Below, piece after piece: positions 47,403 through 58,473 of a stretch of 64,000 nt of DNA. The stretch is from Paracamarosporium sp. OC-R06-R3 (taxonomy: Eukaryota; Ascomycota; Dothideomycetes; Pleosporales; Didymosphaeriaceae): NCBI GenBank assembly GCA_019828545.1, contig JACVRA010000178.1, forward strand, positions 124,001-188,000, given 5' to 3'. Each line of letters begins with the position of its first letter. Positions within the stretch are counted from its first letter, which is position 1. Under the pieces are notes generated by a model. The model ran no database searches, had not been told where the DNA came from, and saw only the letters and a list, made by a program, of their open reading frames with translations. Both the position numbers and the translations under genes were made by a program.

Positions 47403-49015
47403 ATGCCTGAGTTTGCATTCGTAGAATGTCAAGAGGAGGGCAAGATAAGCAAGGATGATGATTGGCTGGTACGCAGCCACTGTATGCTGGGTAAGAACAG
47501 AAGAAGTGTTGCACACCGTACAAGCCGGAAAGAGATTACGCGAGCGCCATCCAAGACAAAGGGCAGCAAGAGACGGGTTCCGGTTAGGAAAGAAATTCGT
47601 GGCTTTTCAACTCATATCCCGACAAGATTGGACGAGGATCCGACTGTGTTTTTACCAGAGTTTGTGAACCGTGAATCATGGTTTCTCCTATGGCGATGTA
47701 AGCTTGCTCCAACTTGAAGTTGTCTCTTGCCTGTTCCTCGAATAAGCGGAGGGACCGACAAATCAAAACACAGTTAACTGAAGCTGAAACAGTCACAGTT
47801 TCCGGCCACGCAAGAGAATTTTACCCACTCGACAGCTTTGTCGATAGAGACAATGTCGTAGAACAATTTCCCTTGAAAGAGGAAGGCGGGCTCTTGACCA
47901 CCCTGATGATGGCTAGTGCGCACAATGACTACATTTCTTTCCTGGGCCTGACGGATCATACGCGACAGCACATCGCCAACACGATTTCTTACCTCAACAA
48001 TCTGCTCAATAAAAATGATTTTCAATCGAGGAAGTTAGCAATCTGCATGGTGTTGCACTTAACCGCCGTCGCAGCGCTTTGCGGAGAATACGATACCGCG
48101 TACATACATCTCTACGGGATTTCCGAAATTCTGCGCTTATATCAGGGCCAACATGCAAGTTATGGAGTTTCTCCTGAAGACTTCCAGACCCTATACGAAG
48201 TTCTCAAATTTAGAAGTGAGAGAATGGCGTTCTGTCTGTTCAACATCACCGGTCGCAGCGAGCCATTCTTCACGGAGTATCCCGCTTACGATCCCAAGTC
48301 TAATGATATGTACACCCCTCAAAGGCATGTACTTACAGGGTCGCCGAAAGTGGACAGCATCTACTACGATTTCCGTGATCTGTGCGACATGATCGCGCAG
48401 TGGACTGCAAATCAGTGGAAGGTGGACTCTCAGTACTTTCGCAAGATAGTCCATTCGCTACAGGCACGTGTGCTGGCCATACCTCCTGGGGAGGGCACCC
48501 CATTCGCCGACTGTCTTCGCCTCACCATAACAGCTTCATTTAGTTCACAGACGCAGGTACCACAGCGACGCTTGGAGCATCCATACATGAATAACCAGTT
48601 CCATAAATACATACCACTACTAGAGTGCCCAGACGACCAATATGGCAAAGATGTCGTCTTATGGATTATACTTGCAGCTTTCTTCGTCTTCATAGATCCT
48701 ACAGGTAGACCATGGGCCGAGAGACTCTTCAGGCAGGCTGCTGGCAACACTGACACATGGGAGGAAGCACAACAAAGGTTGGCACGCGTCGTCTATTTCC
48801 CACACTATATAGCCACGCAAAAGGAGAAACTGTTCTACCAAATACGCAATATGTGGCCGTTGCAAGAGAAGGAACCGCCGTTTGAGGAGTGCTATCCAGA
48901 TCCGAGGATAGTACTTCCGGCAAACGAAGCGCGACAAAACGAAAGGATCCACGGGCAAGTTCTCCATGCAGACATGGTCATACGGCAGGCACAGTCGCAC
49001 CAGGCAGTGAGCTGA
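47403..49015 (+). CDS. Fungal transcription-factor-like protein without zinc cluster
   Basis: Two exons are needed. The first starts at ATG 47403 (MPEFAFVECQEEGK) and carries LVRSHCMLGKNRR, the short conserved N-terminal block of a Pezizomycotina family whose members begin with FVxV and VRSHxM. The second, ending with TGA at 49015, has the helical region HAREFYPLDSFVDRD, then SAHNDYISFLG and ICMVLHLTAVAALCGEYDT, resembling the fungal-specific transcription factor domain (Fungal_trans_2 type). The two parts are in different frames. GTAAGC at 47698 to AG at 47792 (95 bases), preceded by an AACTGA branch-like site, links them, as does an acceptor at 47798. The predicted length is about 505 residues. 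No Zn2Cys6 cluster is visible, as is common in this family. The role is unknown; a regulatory function is inferred only from the family name. Confidence 0.75.
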
Positions 49016-49230
49016 AAACCCTAGCACCTACGTCCGACTTTATCTTTGACTTTGATAGACATAGAAATAGACTGGATAAAAAGTTTCAACAACAGTTAAA
49101 TATCTAGCAGCTAATAGAAGAAAAAGCACACCGACGCGAATCTCATCACACACAGAACCGATCGATAATGCATGCAAGATAGTGCTCGCCCCGTCAATCG
49201 ATGCAAAGAGGAAAAAAAGATGTGTTTTTG

Positions 49231-49321
49231 CTCTCCCTCGGGGAATCGAACCCCGGTCTCCCGCGCTCGTCGTGTGTGCTGCGATGACAAGCGGAAATCA
49301 TGACCACTAGACCAAGGAAGA
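49231..49321 (-). tRNA. tRNA-Asp(GTC): tRNA-Asp (GTC) with intron
   Basis: On the minus strand the acceptor stem is TCTTCCT paired with AGGGAGA and the discriminator is G. The D-arm follows GTCTAGTGGTCATGA. The anticodon stem is CCGC/GCGG with loop TTGTCAC and anticodon GTC, and the T-arm is CGGGG-TTCGATT-CCCCG. A 19-base intron (plus 49266-49284) sits after position 37, the canonical tRNA-intron site. Without the intron the gene is 72 bases, standard for tRNA-Asp. Confidence 0.93.
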
Positions 49322-49896
49322 TAGGAAGCTAATGCTTACTAATCGATGGAATTCATTTCACAAGTAAAATATATATACAAGAATTGACCGATAGAGATGA
49401 ATGGTACGAGTTCAAGGCATGCAATCCTAAATGCACAGGGCAGTCTGCAGCTGTTGTGGAGTTTTGGGCCGAGTGTGTGGGTAGGAGGCATTAGCGAGTC
49501 CTGCAGCGAGAGCGGGGCTCCGCGGGCATCTGGTCGTATCCTATGCCACTCCAGATGAACAGCCTTGAAAATGTACATGGGGTATGCTGTGTACTGCGCA
49601 TACGAAGGAGCTCGTTTTTATTGACTATTCAACCTGAGTGGCCTCAGCACTGTGACCGAATAGTCAATAAAAACGAGCTCCTTCGTATATCGGTTTCTGT
49701 AGCACGCCTGTCGAGGCCGCCCTGGGTTTCTGCTCTAGCACCAACGGAACAACCTGGATATACAAGATGTACTTTGAACATTTCATGATTCATCACTCTA
49801 TACTCATCTCTCTATACTATCAAACTACTTTTTCATCCCGTCCTTTAATTCTTTCTTTATTACGAGAAACCGTTTGCTCGGTTTCACCCGCGTACC
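49322..49896. other. Intergenic region containing a perfect inverted repeat
   Basis: Lies between the tRNA-Asp and the 3' end of PTR2. Apart from the inverted repeat at 49600-49688 no feature is supported. Confidence 0.5.
49600..49688. repeat. Perfect 31-bp inverted repeat with a 27-base spacer
   Basis: The arm 49600-49630 is the exact reverse complement of 49658-49688; all 31 positions pair. The spacer 49631-49657 contains a second small palindrome, CTGAG at 49634-49638 against CTCAG at 49643-49647 with a TGGC loop. The whole unit is 89 bases and could fold into a long hairpin. It lies 209 bases beyond the PTR2 stop codon. It may be a foldback or MITE-like element or a strong structured terminator. 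Confidence 0.95.
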
Positions 49897-51760
49897 CTAT
49901 ACCTTCTCATCGTGATGCAGACCCACCGTCCGCTCATCATGCACGCTCGCTCTCCTCAGCGTCGGGTCCTCGTCATAATCCTGATCCATAGCGTTCATCT
50001 CCTCTTCGGTATCGTTCAAATGGTGGAATAGCACCCAGATCAAAATACCAGCGATGAAACTGCTGACCGCCAAACCCACGAACATCCACTGGATAGCCGG
50101 GTCGTAAAGCACTGGGTTCAGCGCTTCCGAGATCGCAGAACCGAAAGCGTTGGTGAGAAGGAACATGGACTGCACGAAGGACTTCATGGACGGCGGCGCC
50201 TTGGTGTATGCGTATTCGTAACCAGTCACCGAGGCGAAGATCTCGGAGATACCAATAAGCATGTAAGCGCCAGTTTGTGCGGCAATATGAATGTTGTTTC
50301 CAGTGGTCTGGCCGTCGGCGTTAATAGAGGCGTCGCAGAGCGGCTGGTCGTAGCAGGGGCCGGACTGGTAGATGTAATATTGGATAACGGCTGCGTACAC
50401 CATGGCAAGAGAGGCAACCCAGAAGCCAGCCACAATACGGTTGATGGGCGGGAATCGGATCCTCGCTTTGCGCAGCGCCGGCATCACGAGCCGTTCCATA
50501 ATGGGGAGGAAAACGATGATGGCGATAGGATCGAAGTTCTGCATCAAATCGTTGGGAATACCGTGGGAAGCCATTTCACCGGCTTGCGTAACAAAGTTGT
50601 TGGAAAATTGGCCGTAAATCACCCAGTAGATAGGATAAAAGGTGAATACTTTACAGGCAGTCAAGGCGCGTTTGACTTCGTCGACAAAGTGATCGTCCCA
50701 CTTGAGGTGAGTTGCCACAGAGTCGTTACCTAGGGCGGCTTGGTAAGTCGGTTTCGCAGCATCCATGTTGCGGTTCTTCATCATCATCCAGATAACGCGG
50801 AAGCAGTCCGTGACGACGGATCCCTGTGGCGGGCGCACGACGTAAACTTTACGACCGAGCACAAGCACGACCGTACCGACAAGGAACATGCAAAAACAGA
50901 GGAGGTAGGCCGACCAGAAGCCGATGTCGCGCTCCATGTACGGCGTAGCGATAAGCGACAGCGATCCCAAGTTGATGCAGAAGTAGAAGATCATGTAGAT
51001 GCGCGAGATGGTGATGGATGGATCGATGATGATGCGCTCGCCAGTCTTCTTGTCCGTTGTAACCTTCATTTGGCGACGCTTGTATTGGTCGGCAATCAAG
51101 GGCGCGACGTTCGATTTGATACCACCAGTGCCGATGCCTATGATGATGATCGCAGCGATAAAGCCTCCTAAGCCGGCACCAGCAGACAACGCGCTAGGAA
51201 TCGAAGTGCAAACCAAGATGAGGAGACCAGCGATGTAGACGAAGCAGAAGATGAGGATGGTGTTGTACTTTCCCAGGTACTGGTCAGCGATAATGGCACC
51301 GAAGATGGGCGTCACTGGAATGGTCAGCACATGTTCTAGCATCCGAGGATACAACAAACATACCATAGCACCAAAACTGGAAGAAAGTGGAAAGACCAGT
51401 TGCACCCTGATGACCCATGCCCAGCGCACCAGGTCCGTCGCGTCCATCAAGCGGCCGTTGAATGTAGTTTTGAAAGAGACCAGAGGCACCATAGTAGGTG
51501 AACCGTTCACAGAGCTCGACAATGGCGACTAGAAAGGCTGCTTTGGGAACCTTGTCTCCAACTCGTCGAAGCGTATTCTTCTCTTCTTCGGTGGGAACAT
51601 CGCCGCCGAAGCCATCGTCCTCTGCTACCGAAAGACTATGCGACGAAGCCTCCAGCTCCGCAGCCTTCTCATCTGCAGTGATGGGTGCAGCTTCTGGTCT
51701 TTCGGTTAATGGCTCTCCAGCAATGTCATGCTTCTTGTTGGAGAGATCAGGCTGATCCAT
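49897..51760 (-). CDS. PTR2: Proton-coupled di/tripeptide transporter Ptr2 (POT family)
   Basis: Two exons at plus 51364-51760 and 49897-51314, with a 49-base intron, give about 604 residues. The join reads FQFWCYVTPIFGAIIAD. POT/PTR2 family marks are the proton-coupling ExxERF motif (ELCERFTYYGA) in helix 1, the GTGGIKSNVAPLIADQY block and the PTR2 signature FYFCINLGSL. About 12 membrane helices are visible. The N-terminal 75 residues are polar and acidic; GGDVPTEEEKNTLRRVGDKVP is the conserved fungal preamble, here quoted only in part. The C-terminal tail is acidic and ends with His-rich residues (VGLHHDEKV). The transporter imports di- and tripeptides with protons across the plasma membrane, and in fungi it is normally under nitrogen control. 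A hairpin element lies just past its 3' end. Confidence 0.95.
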
Positions 51761-53611
51761 AGTCTGGTGCAGGCTGTTCCAATGTCAGTCTACATCAATC
51801 TGACGTCAAATGTGTGTAGCTCACTTTGCAGCCTCCGTCTCATATGCCGTCGCCATCTTGAAAAATGCTCAAGGCAATCCCAAAACACAACTCAAGAACA
51901 GAGAGAGAAAGAAGGTTGACCCCAGGTTTACCGGGTCTCAGGAAGGGTGCGGCGCCTCCTGCATTTTAACCAGGCGCTCCCCACCAGAGCTAGCCGTACG
52001 AGTGGCCCAGCACTCCGGGCCTCGACAGATGCTGAATCCACCGCGATAACCATTTGCTCAAGCCTGGACCGACAAGCAACGCCGCGCGATGTAACCTGCA
52101 CCGAGGAGCTCGGGCTAATCCGCACGAAGACATGGTGCCGTTGAACTGCCAGTTAAGCATTCGCCTTGGCGGTCTTAGTTGCGCCACTTTTGCACGCACC
52201 CTTGTCCAATCCTGGCTACTTCTCCGTTTACGGTGGACGTCGGCAGAGGAGCTGATGGCTCCTGCTTGAAAAGGTGCAGTTGGTGATGATCGGGCGGACT
52301 TTAGATAGATGAAGACGCTGCCGGCCATGCCGTCGTTGGCTCACGCGACGGCATCTGCAGCTCTCAAAATCAAATAGATGAGCATTGCGGTCCAGTGACG
52401 TTGCGCCGTTGAGGGCGATCCGGGAACAAGAGCTCGGACGAGGCGGCACATTCCCGCTCCAGCTGCCTTCCAGAAAATTTCTTCGCTGTTACCGAATCTT
52501 CGCCGTTGCCTTCTGATAAGGATGTGAGAAAAGGGTCGCCATCGAGTAATCAATTATATCCGATTTGTCGGGGGTCGCCGATATCTGCTGAGGATGGAGT
52601 CGTAGTCGCCGTGTGCTAGTCACGCTTCCTCTCCGCTAGACGTTGCACCGAGTTTGCCATCTAGCCTCGGCTCCGTACCCACAGCATCAGTCTGCATCAA
52701 AAGTCAGACTCATTGTTGCTAGGGATTGCGATACCGGAGCAGTTGTAGAAAATTCGGATTGTTTCAAGTGTCCAAAGTTTCCTTCAGCAGTCTCTTCATG
52801 TGGGTGGAGTCGCGAACGTCTGCCCATGGTACGATGCGTTCCTCTGCGTCAATTTCGATATCAAGACCCCTGCTTCTCAAGCCGAATTCCGAACATGCCT
52901 CCTATGCACCAATCCTGGGGTGCATACTCACAGTTACTGCGTTAGGAAGGTGCATCCTTTAACAGCCTGTTCGCGTGTGCGGGTTGCTCTTACCCGCTGA
53001 TGCCGTCGCCATGACCGCGCTGTTGGTGTGGATCTTTCATGCTTCGATTCCGCTAAAGATCGTTGGCGTGTGGAGACACCCTACGTGAACGCCGCTTTGG
53101 GGCAGCTAGACTGAACCGCTTCGTTACTTTGCGACGATTAAAGCTCAGTGGGGCGATCCGAACTATTAGTGAACCAATGCAGGTCCACACATCGCTAACA
53201 AGAATCGCTTTAGCTGGCAAAGTGCCGTAGGGAAAGAGGGGAAGTCCTGTATGTTGCATTCGGTAGTTTAAGGTTAATCTGACAGAAACCTAGGTGTATC
53301 AGCACGTTTCCAGTATTAGTATTGATTTGTAAAGATCTACATCTTTGAACCATAAGAAACCATAAGGCGCAACAGACAATGCGTACATACATACGCCCAC
53401 CCTCACTAAAAGTATCCGTACAGCTACCCAGGGTACTAACGCCATGCAATGCAAGTCTTAAAGGCCTGCCCGTAATGGAACAACAAAGGAGAACGACAGC
53501 CTGAATCTCGGCCGAGCGAGCTTTGGGATACCCGATATCCACTAAAACATACAATACATAAAGATGACAAGAAAAACGAATGGTGAACCCGAAGGCCACT
53601 AGTAGACGCTG
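51761..53611. other. Intergenic region, no gene supported
   Basis: Contains the PTR2 promoter (on its low-coordinate side) and the 3' flank of the zinc transporter. Several overlapping short frames are present on both strands without motif. Confidence 0.5.
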
Positions 53612-55330
53612 CTAGGTACCAGGCTCGCAGCATTGTTTGCTGTTGCCACAAGCATCGGAGCATTCCAGTAAACACGCCTCGCCCTCTCCACACACGCTAC
53701 CGTTCTTGCTACCGCGTTTCGAACCCTTGTGGCTGCCGTTGGGTGCGTTTGCCTCGTCAGCACTGCTCTCGTCTGTATTACCCGTATGGTCGTGATTCTC
53801 GTCGAGACAGAATTCGGGCTGAATGGTGGAGGAGTGGATTCCGTATTCATGAAGACATTGACGGATTTCGCGAGCGAGGGCCATGTAGCGTGCGGAGCCA
53901 TCGCCTTGGAAATCGAAAGCGACCTGAACGTGAAGCGAAGCAACCAGCTTGGTGTCGGAGAGTTGCCAAACGTGGACGTGATGACAGGATACAATCCCAT
54001 CAAGTTCGGTAATATCGTCTTTGATATCATCAATCGAAAGGCCAGCTGGCACGGCCTGGAGAAGGATACGTGCAGCAGCCTTGCACAGTGGAATGGCCGA
54101 GCCAAGTATAATGACCGTGATGACAAGGGAGATAACGGGATCAGAATAATGCCTCCATGAGTAGTCCGTGAGCCAGATGATGAGTGCCGACGCAATGACG
54201 CCGATGTTTCCCAAAGCATCGCCCAGAACATGTAGGAAAACGCCGCGCATGTTGAGATCGTGGCTATGACCATGGCCACCTTTACTTTCTTCTTTTGGCT
54301 TGTTGTGCTTGTGATCAGTGTGGCAGTCCTTCTTCGGGGCGCTAGATTGACCAGAGACACTCTTAGCTTTCGGTAATAGCGGCGACTGCTCTGTAGGTCC
54401 ATCTTCGGTCACCGCGTTTTCATTGTCTGCATCGGAACCAGACTCCTCGTCCAAGCGGGAAGATTCGATGATGCTGTTGCGGAAAGACGAGGGGTAAACG
54501 GGGATATCCTCGGGTCCAGAGTAGCCTCGAGACCGTGACCGATGGTGCTTCTTGGAGATACGCTTTCCTGATGCCGATCTACGCGGGGTCAAATCCTTAT
54601 TAGCAGACCAAGAGATATCCGTAGACTTCTTTCCAGGGGTATTTGAGCCATTAGTAGCGGTCGATGGCCAGTTTCCAATGCGATTTTGTGGAAGTACGTC
54701 AGCAACATTCCCTCGTTCGTCGGCTACGGTGTGGTCTTCAGCATCGATTCCGTGGGCATGACCCTCCTCAGCAGCATTGACCGAGTCCTCGTGTCCATGG
54801 GAATGACCGCCATGGCTATGGCCGTGATCGTGGAAAAGAAAGAGACCAAGGATATTTGAAGCCAAGCCGAAAGATCCCACAATAAGCACGAGCTTAGGAT
54901 TTGAGACTTCTTGGGGTTCGACAAATCGCTGGATAGCGTCGAGAAAGATGGAGAGGCACAGTGCGACAAGAAAGACGCCGTTTACGAGTGCACCGAGAGT
55001 CTCGGCTCGTTGCCACTGCATGCTATTAGACAAATGAACCCTCTCGTGATCGCTCAGGGGCACTCACTCCATAAGTATACATTTTCGAATTTGTCTTTTG
55101 GTTGGCAACCTTGACGGCCCAGAGACCGACCATTAGTGATATCACATCGTTCAACATGTGGAAAGAATCAGCAACGAGCGCGAGGGAGTGCACCGCGTAT
55201 CCTAGATATCTGTCAACTCGGTCCAACAATGCAGCATGTAGGCATACTGACCCACGGAGATCTCCAACAGGAAGAAGAGGGCATCGATGGTGAGCAGGAT
55301 CAATATCCTGCTTGTTTTGGAAAGGCCCAT
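53612..55330 (-). CDS. ZRC1: Vacuolar-type zinc/cobalt transporter (CDF family, ZRC1/COT1-like)
   Basis: Three exons at plus 55252-55330, 55068-55201 and 53612-55015, with introns of 50 and 52 bases, give about 538 residues. The joins read LEISVG to YAVHSLALVADSFHMLNDV (partial quote) and KMYTYG to WQRAETLGALVNG, both standard for the family. The two metal-binding HxxxD sites are H41/D45 in helix 2 and HVLGD in helix 5. A long cytoplasmic loop between helices 4 and 5 contains His-rich runs HDHGHSHGGHSHGHED and HGHSHD, and a Ser/Arg-rich insert. The protein should move Zn2+ (and Co2+) out of the cytosol into the vacuole in exchange for protons, giving metal tolerance. The Cys-rich C-terminal tail (CGEGEACLLECSDACGNSK) is also typical of filamentous fungal members and may bind metal. 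Six helices are visible. Confidence 0.95.
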
Positions 55331-57537
55331 GGCGATGTCGGATGCCGGCTCGGTGTGAGCCACGAAGGGACGGACGCGCGGTCTATTGTACGACACTCAA
55401 GCGATACGCAGCAGCCACTGGGCGCTGGAGAGGCTCGGCGCAGAACTACAGCTGCGCGACGAGGGGGGTGCAACAGTTTGCGGTGGGGTGTAGATGGGGC
55501 GAGGAGAAGTTGCGCACGACATTCAATCCGCGCTATGACGCTCGTCCCCCGAACCGAGCGCCAAGCATTGGTCTGGGCACCCCAGCTCCGCATTCCATCT
55601 GATATCGGACCTCCGTCCGACGTTCATCAGTCGCCTCATGTTCGATTGATATGCCGTCAGGGGAATAAGCACTGCATATCTAGGTACAAGCATGCAAAAT
55701 ATGCCTCTCTTTGCTTTCGGAGAAGCCTCTGCGCGGCTCACTGCGCGTCGGACCGACCTCGCAACCTTACTGTGGCCGACGATCGAGGCCCGTGCAGTGG
55801 TGTGACAAGGCCTGACACTCCAGAATGAACGATAGGGAAACCGAAAGTGTTCAATTCGGTCACCGTTGTGATATGCCTAAGGTCATTTTAATCAAGGTAT
55901 GATGCTAGTATATGTAGTATTAGACAGCAGTCTGCGCTGGTGTCGCACGACAAGCAATATTGAAGCATGCGCTGACCGGGGCGTTAAGCAGATGAAGCGG
56001 TAGCATGCCCCCGTTGCCAAGATCCAAGTGCATGAAACGTTTGCTGAGAAACACCTCCTGTCATATTCTGTGCATGCGCAGGGATACTAAGTATTGAGAA
56101 GCTCCCGCTGCGTTTTAAAAAAGCTCCATTCACACGGCGAGTCCTAAATTAGCTGCGTGCTGCGCCGGAAGTCGACTGAAATATGTTAGCCGGCCACCGA
56201 TTTGATTCTCGCGGTTTATCTGAAGCTAATGATACGTCAAGGTTTGTCAGTCTGAACCGTGGCTAGCTCCTGCAAATGGAAAACTCTCTTCGCCCAACAT
56301 CTTTGACATACCCATCATTTCCAAACATTATTGGGCACTACATAGTCTGTTGAATATGGTGACCCCAAAACCTCATATTTCTAACCGCTGGCTTAATCCA
56401 AAATGTGAACACTACAGAATTTCCTCCCCCAGGTTAAAACCCTAGGTTTGATTCCGTCTGCCTTCTCATACTAACATAAAGTCTTCGAAATAGTGGAGAT
56501 CAGAACAAGTGGCCAGTGCTTACCTCTTCTGTGAACTTGTTATTAGGGATGTTATTCATGGAAAAATTGGTGTTTGCACGGATCGCGTCTTGTGCACTAC
56601 TTTGGCACTGATTGCTGAAGGAATTTGTGCGCAAACTTGTTGTTCACCGCTTTGCAGAACGGCGTCTTCCATACATGTTTGTCGGCAACTCCGCAGGAAG
56701 TGTCTTTGTGTAGCGGGGAAGCAACGAGTCACATAGACTTGATCATACGAGGGACGCAGGCAGTTGCGCCATTAAAGACTCTGTTAATAAACAGATAGTC
56801 TCTGTAATAATTGACTAATCAGTTGAGTCTAAATCATTCGGTCTTTCAATGTTATTTTTTGTCCTTGCGTTATAAGAATGAAAAAGTAATGACGAGGTTC
56901 TAGAGAGCAATGCCTCTCTCTTTCTCTTATGGTGGAAAACAGCTACAGGGTCTTCTCCATAGGCTGCATGCTTTCACCTGGCCAAAGGGCAGCATTAGAC
57001 CAACTCGAGCAGCTGTCAGCCTTAACTTACGTTTCACTATATGCTTCTTCAACTAGCTCGTCCTAGCTCGTCTTTTGTGGTGTTCTTCTTTGAGTCAAGT
57101 CATCCAATAAAAGCGTATGTTTCCTAACGCACGAAATTACGAGTAGTAACGATCCCGGTACCTGGATGGTCCATAAGCATAGTATTCGCCCGAATATTAC
57201 TATTTTTGCAATCAGAGTACATTGCATCACGTCGAGAAGGTTGCAGTTTCCACGCGGAATATTATCCACGGGACAGTCGCTCCTTCCGCCATGATGCAAA
57301 CACGCGCTATAGTCTCAGGCTCCCAGATAATCTTTGAGTTTCATCTTCACTTTCACTCTCTCTTTGATTCGAGCCCATCGCCGAGCAGATAGCTGCATGG
57401 TTTCGCCTGTTCACCTATCGGTTCACATGCCGATTCACCATCACCGTAGGTCCCTTTAGACTAAGATCGATCAAGGCAAAGTCTCTTCTGCTCCGCCTAT
57501 CTTGATATTTCCCTTAGTAGCATTCCATTGCAACGCC
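55331..57537. other. Divergent intergenic region, no gene supported
   Basis: About 2.2 kb between the zinc transporter (-) and the DUF7730-like gene (+). A GC-richer 400-base part next to the transporter has open frames on both strands that I take as chance. The rest is AT-rich and featureless. Confidence 0.5.
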
Positions 57538-58473
57538 ATGGCATCCATTCAGGTCGAATCTATCATTGACCAACCTACCTGTATTCCGAAGAAGAAGCAG
57601 TCCAAGTTTCCGGTCTTCAAAATCACCAAGCCGGGCACTAAACGCAGCCCCAGGAAACTTCCGAAGGCGCTTCAGAGACCAGTTCGTCCTTCTGGCCAAA
57701 CCTTCCCCGTCAAGGTCAGAGCGAATGGATTGTTGGATGTTACAGAAGCTCCCGCGTACTTGATGGCTGCGTGAGTGAAGTATACAAATCTAGCATATAG
57801 ACGCTAATAACTTTCGAATAGTGTCAAACGAAACTCCACCGATTCACCGCTTCTCCGTCTCGAGACGAGCATTCGCATGAAGATCTGGGAATACGCTATG
57901 GGCGGACATACAATCGAGATCCGGGCCCGAAATGTTCAAGCTACCGAAGACGCTGCCTCAGGTCTTTCGGTATCCGACACTGCATCTGCGTACGTTGGCA
58001 AGGCCGCTCATCATGGCCCCAAGCGCACTCAGCCGAAGACCGCTTTCCACCTTCCCGAAGTTTGTCGTCAGATCTATACGGAGACAGCGACACTTGGCTA
58101 TACCATCAATCAATTCGCGTTTGTAGGCGAGATGGAGGCTAAGTTTGGACGAATGGATGGCCCGGATGGCGCGCTCGAGGGATGGTGCAAAGAGCTCCTT
58201 CCGGCCCAGGTCAACGCCGTGAACAAGATCCGGCCTCACTGGCATGATTTGCAAGAATACCTCAGCAAGAACAACATGAGGAGCTTCAAGCAGCTTTTTC
58301 CTCGTCTCAAACAACTTCGCGTGCCATCCCGTGCGGTCAACTGCGATGCTCAATGGCCACGCCGCGGCGACTCTATGCGTAGGCATTTGCGCCAGCAAGC
58401 TAAGCAACGAATTGCTACCCTGATCAAAGAGCAGGAGGGTGACGACATCGAGGCTATCTTCTCAGTCATCTGA
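57538..58473 (+). CDS. DUF7730/2EXR-like domain protein
   Basis: Two exons, 57538-57770 and 57822-58473, separated by a 51-base intron (GTGAGT to ATAG, branch site GCTAAT), give about 294 residues. The N-terminal 75 residues are basic (KKKQSKFPVFKITKPGTKR). Just after the splice comes SPLLRLETSIRMKIWEYAMG, the hallmark of the fungal family in which LRLPxExRNxIWxYA is typical, followed by LPEVCRQIYTETATLGY. This family (2EXR/DUF7730, F-box-like folds) is heavily expanded in Dothideomycetes and has no proven activity. The C-terminus is charged with a predicted helix (QQAKQRIATLIKEQEGDD). The LPAE of the usual signature is changed to LETS here. Confidence 0.8.

Noticed and set aside
53599..54402. 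Long open frame of 267 codons on the minus strand overlapping the zinc transporter
   Set aside because: It is another frame of the transporter exon, which has full family motifs.
55136..55828. 230-codon open frame on the plus strand
   Set aside because: Runs antisense to the first exons of the zinc transporter and its GC-rich promoter; no motif.
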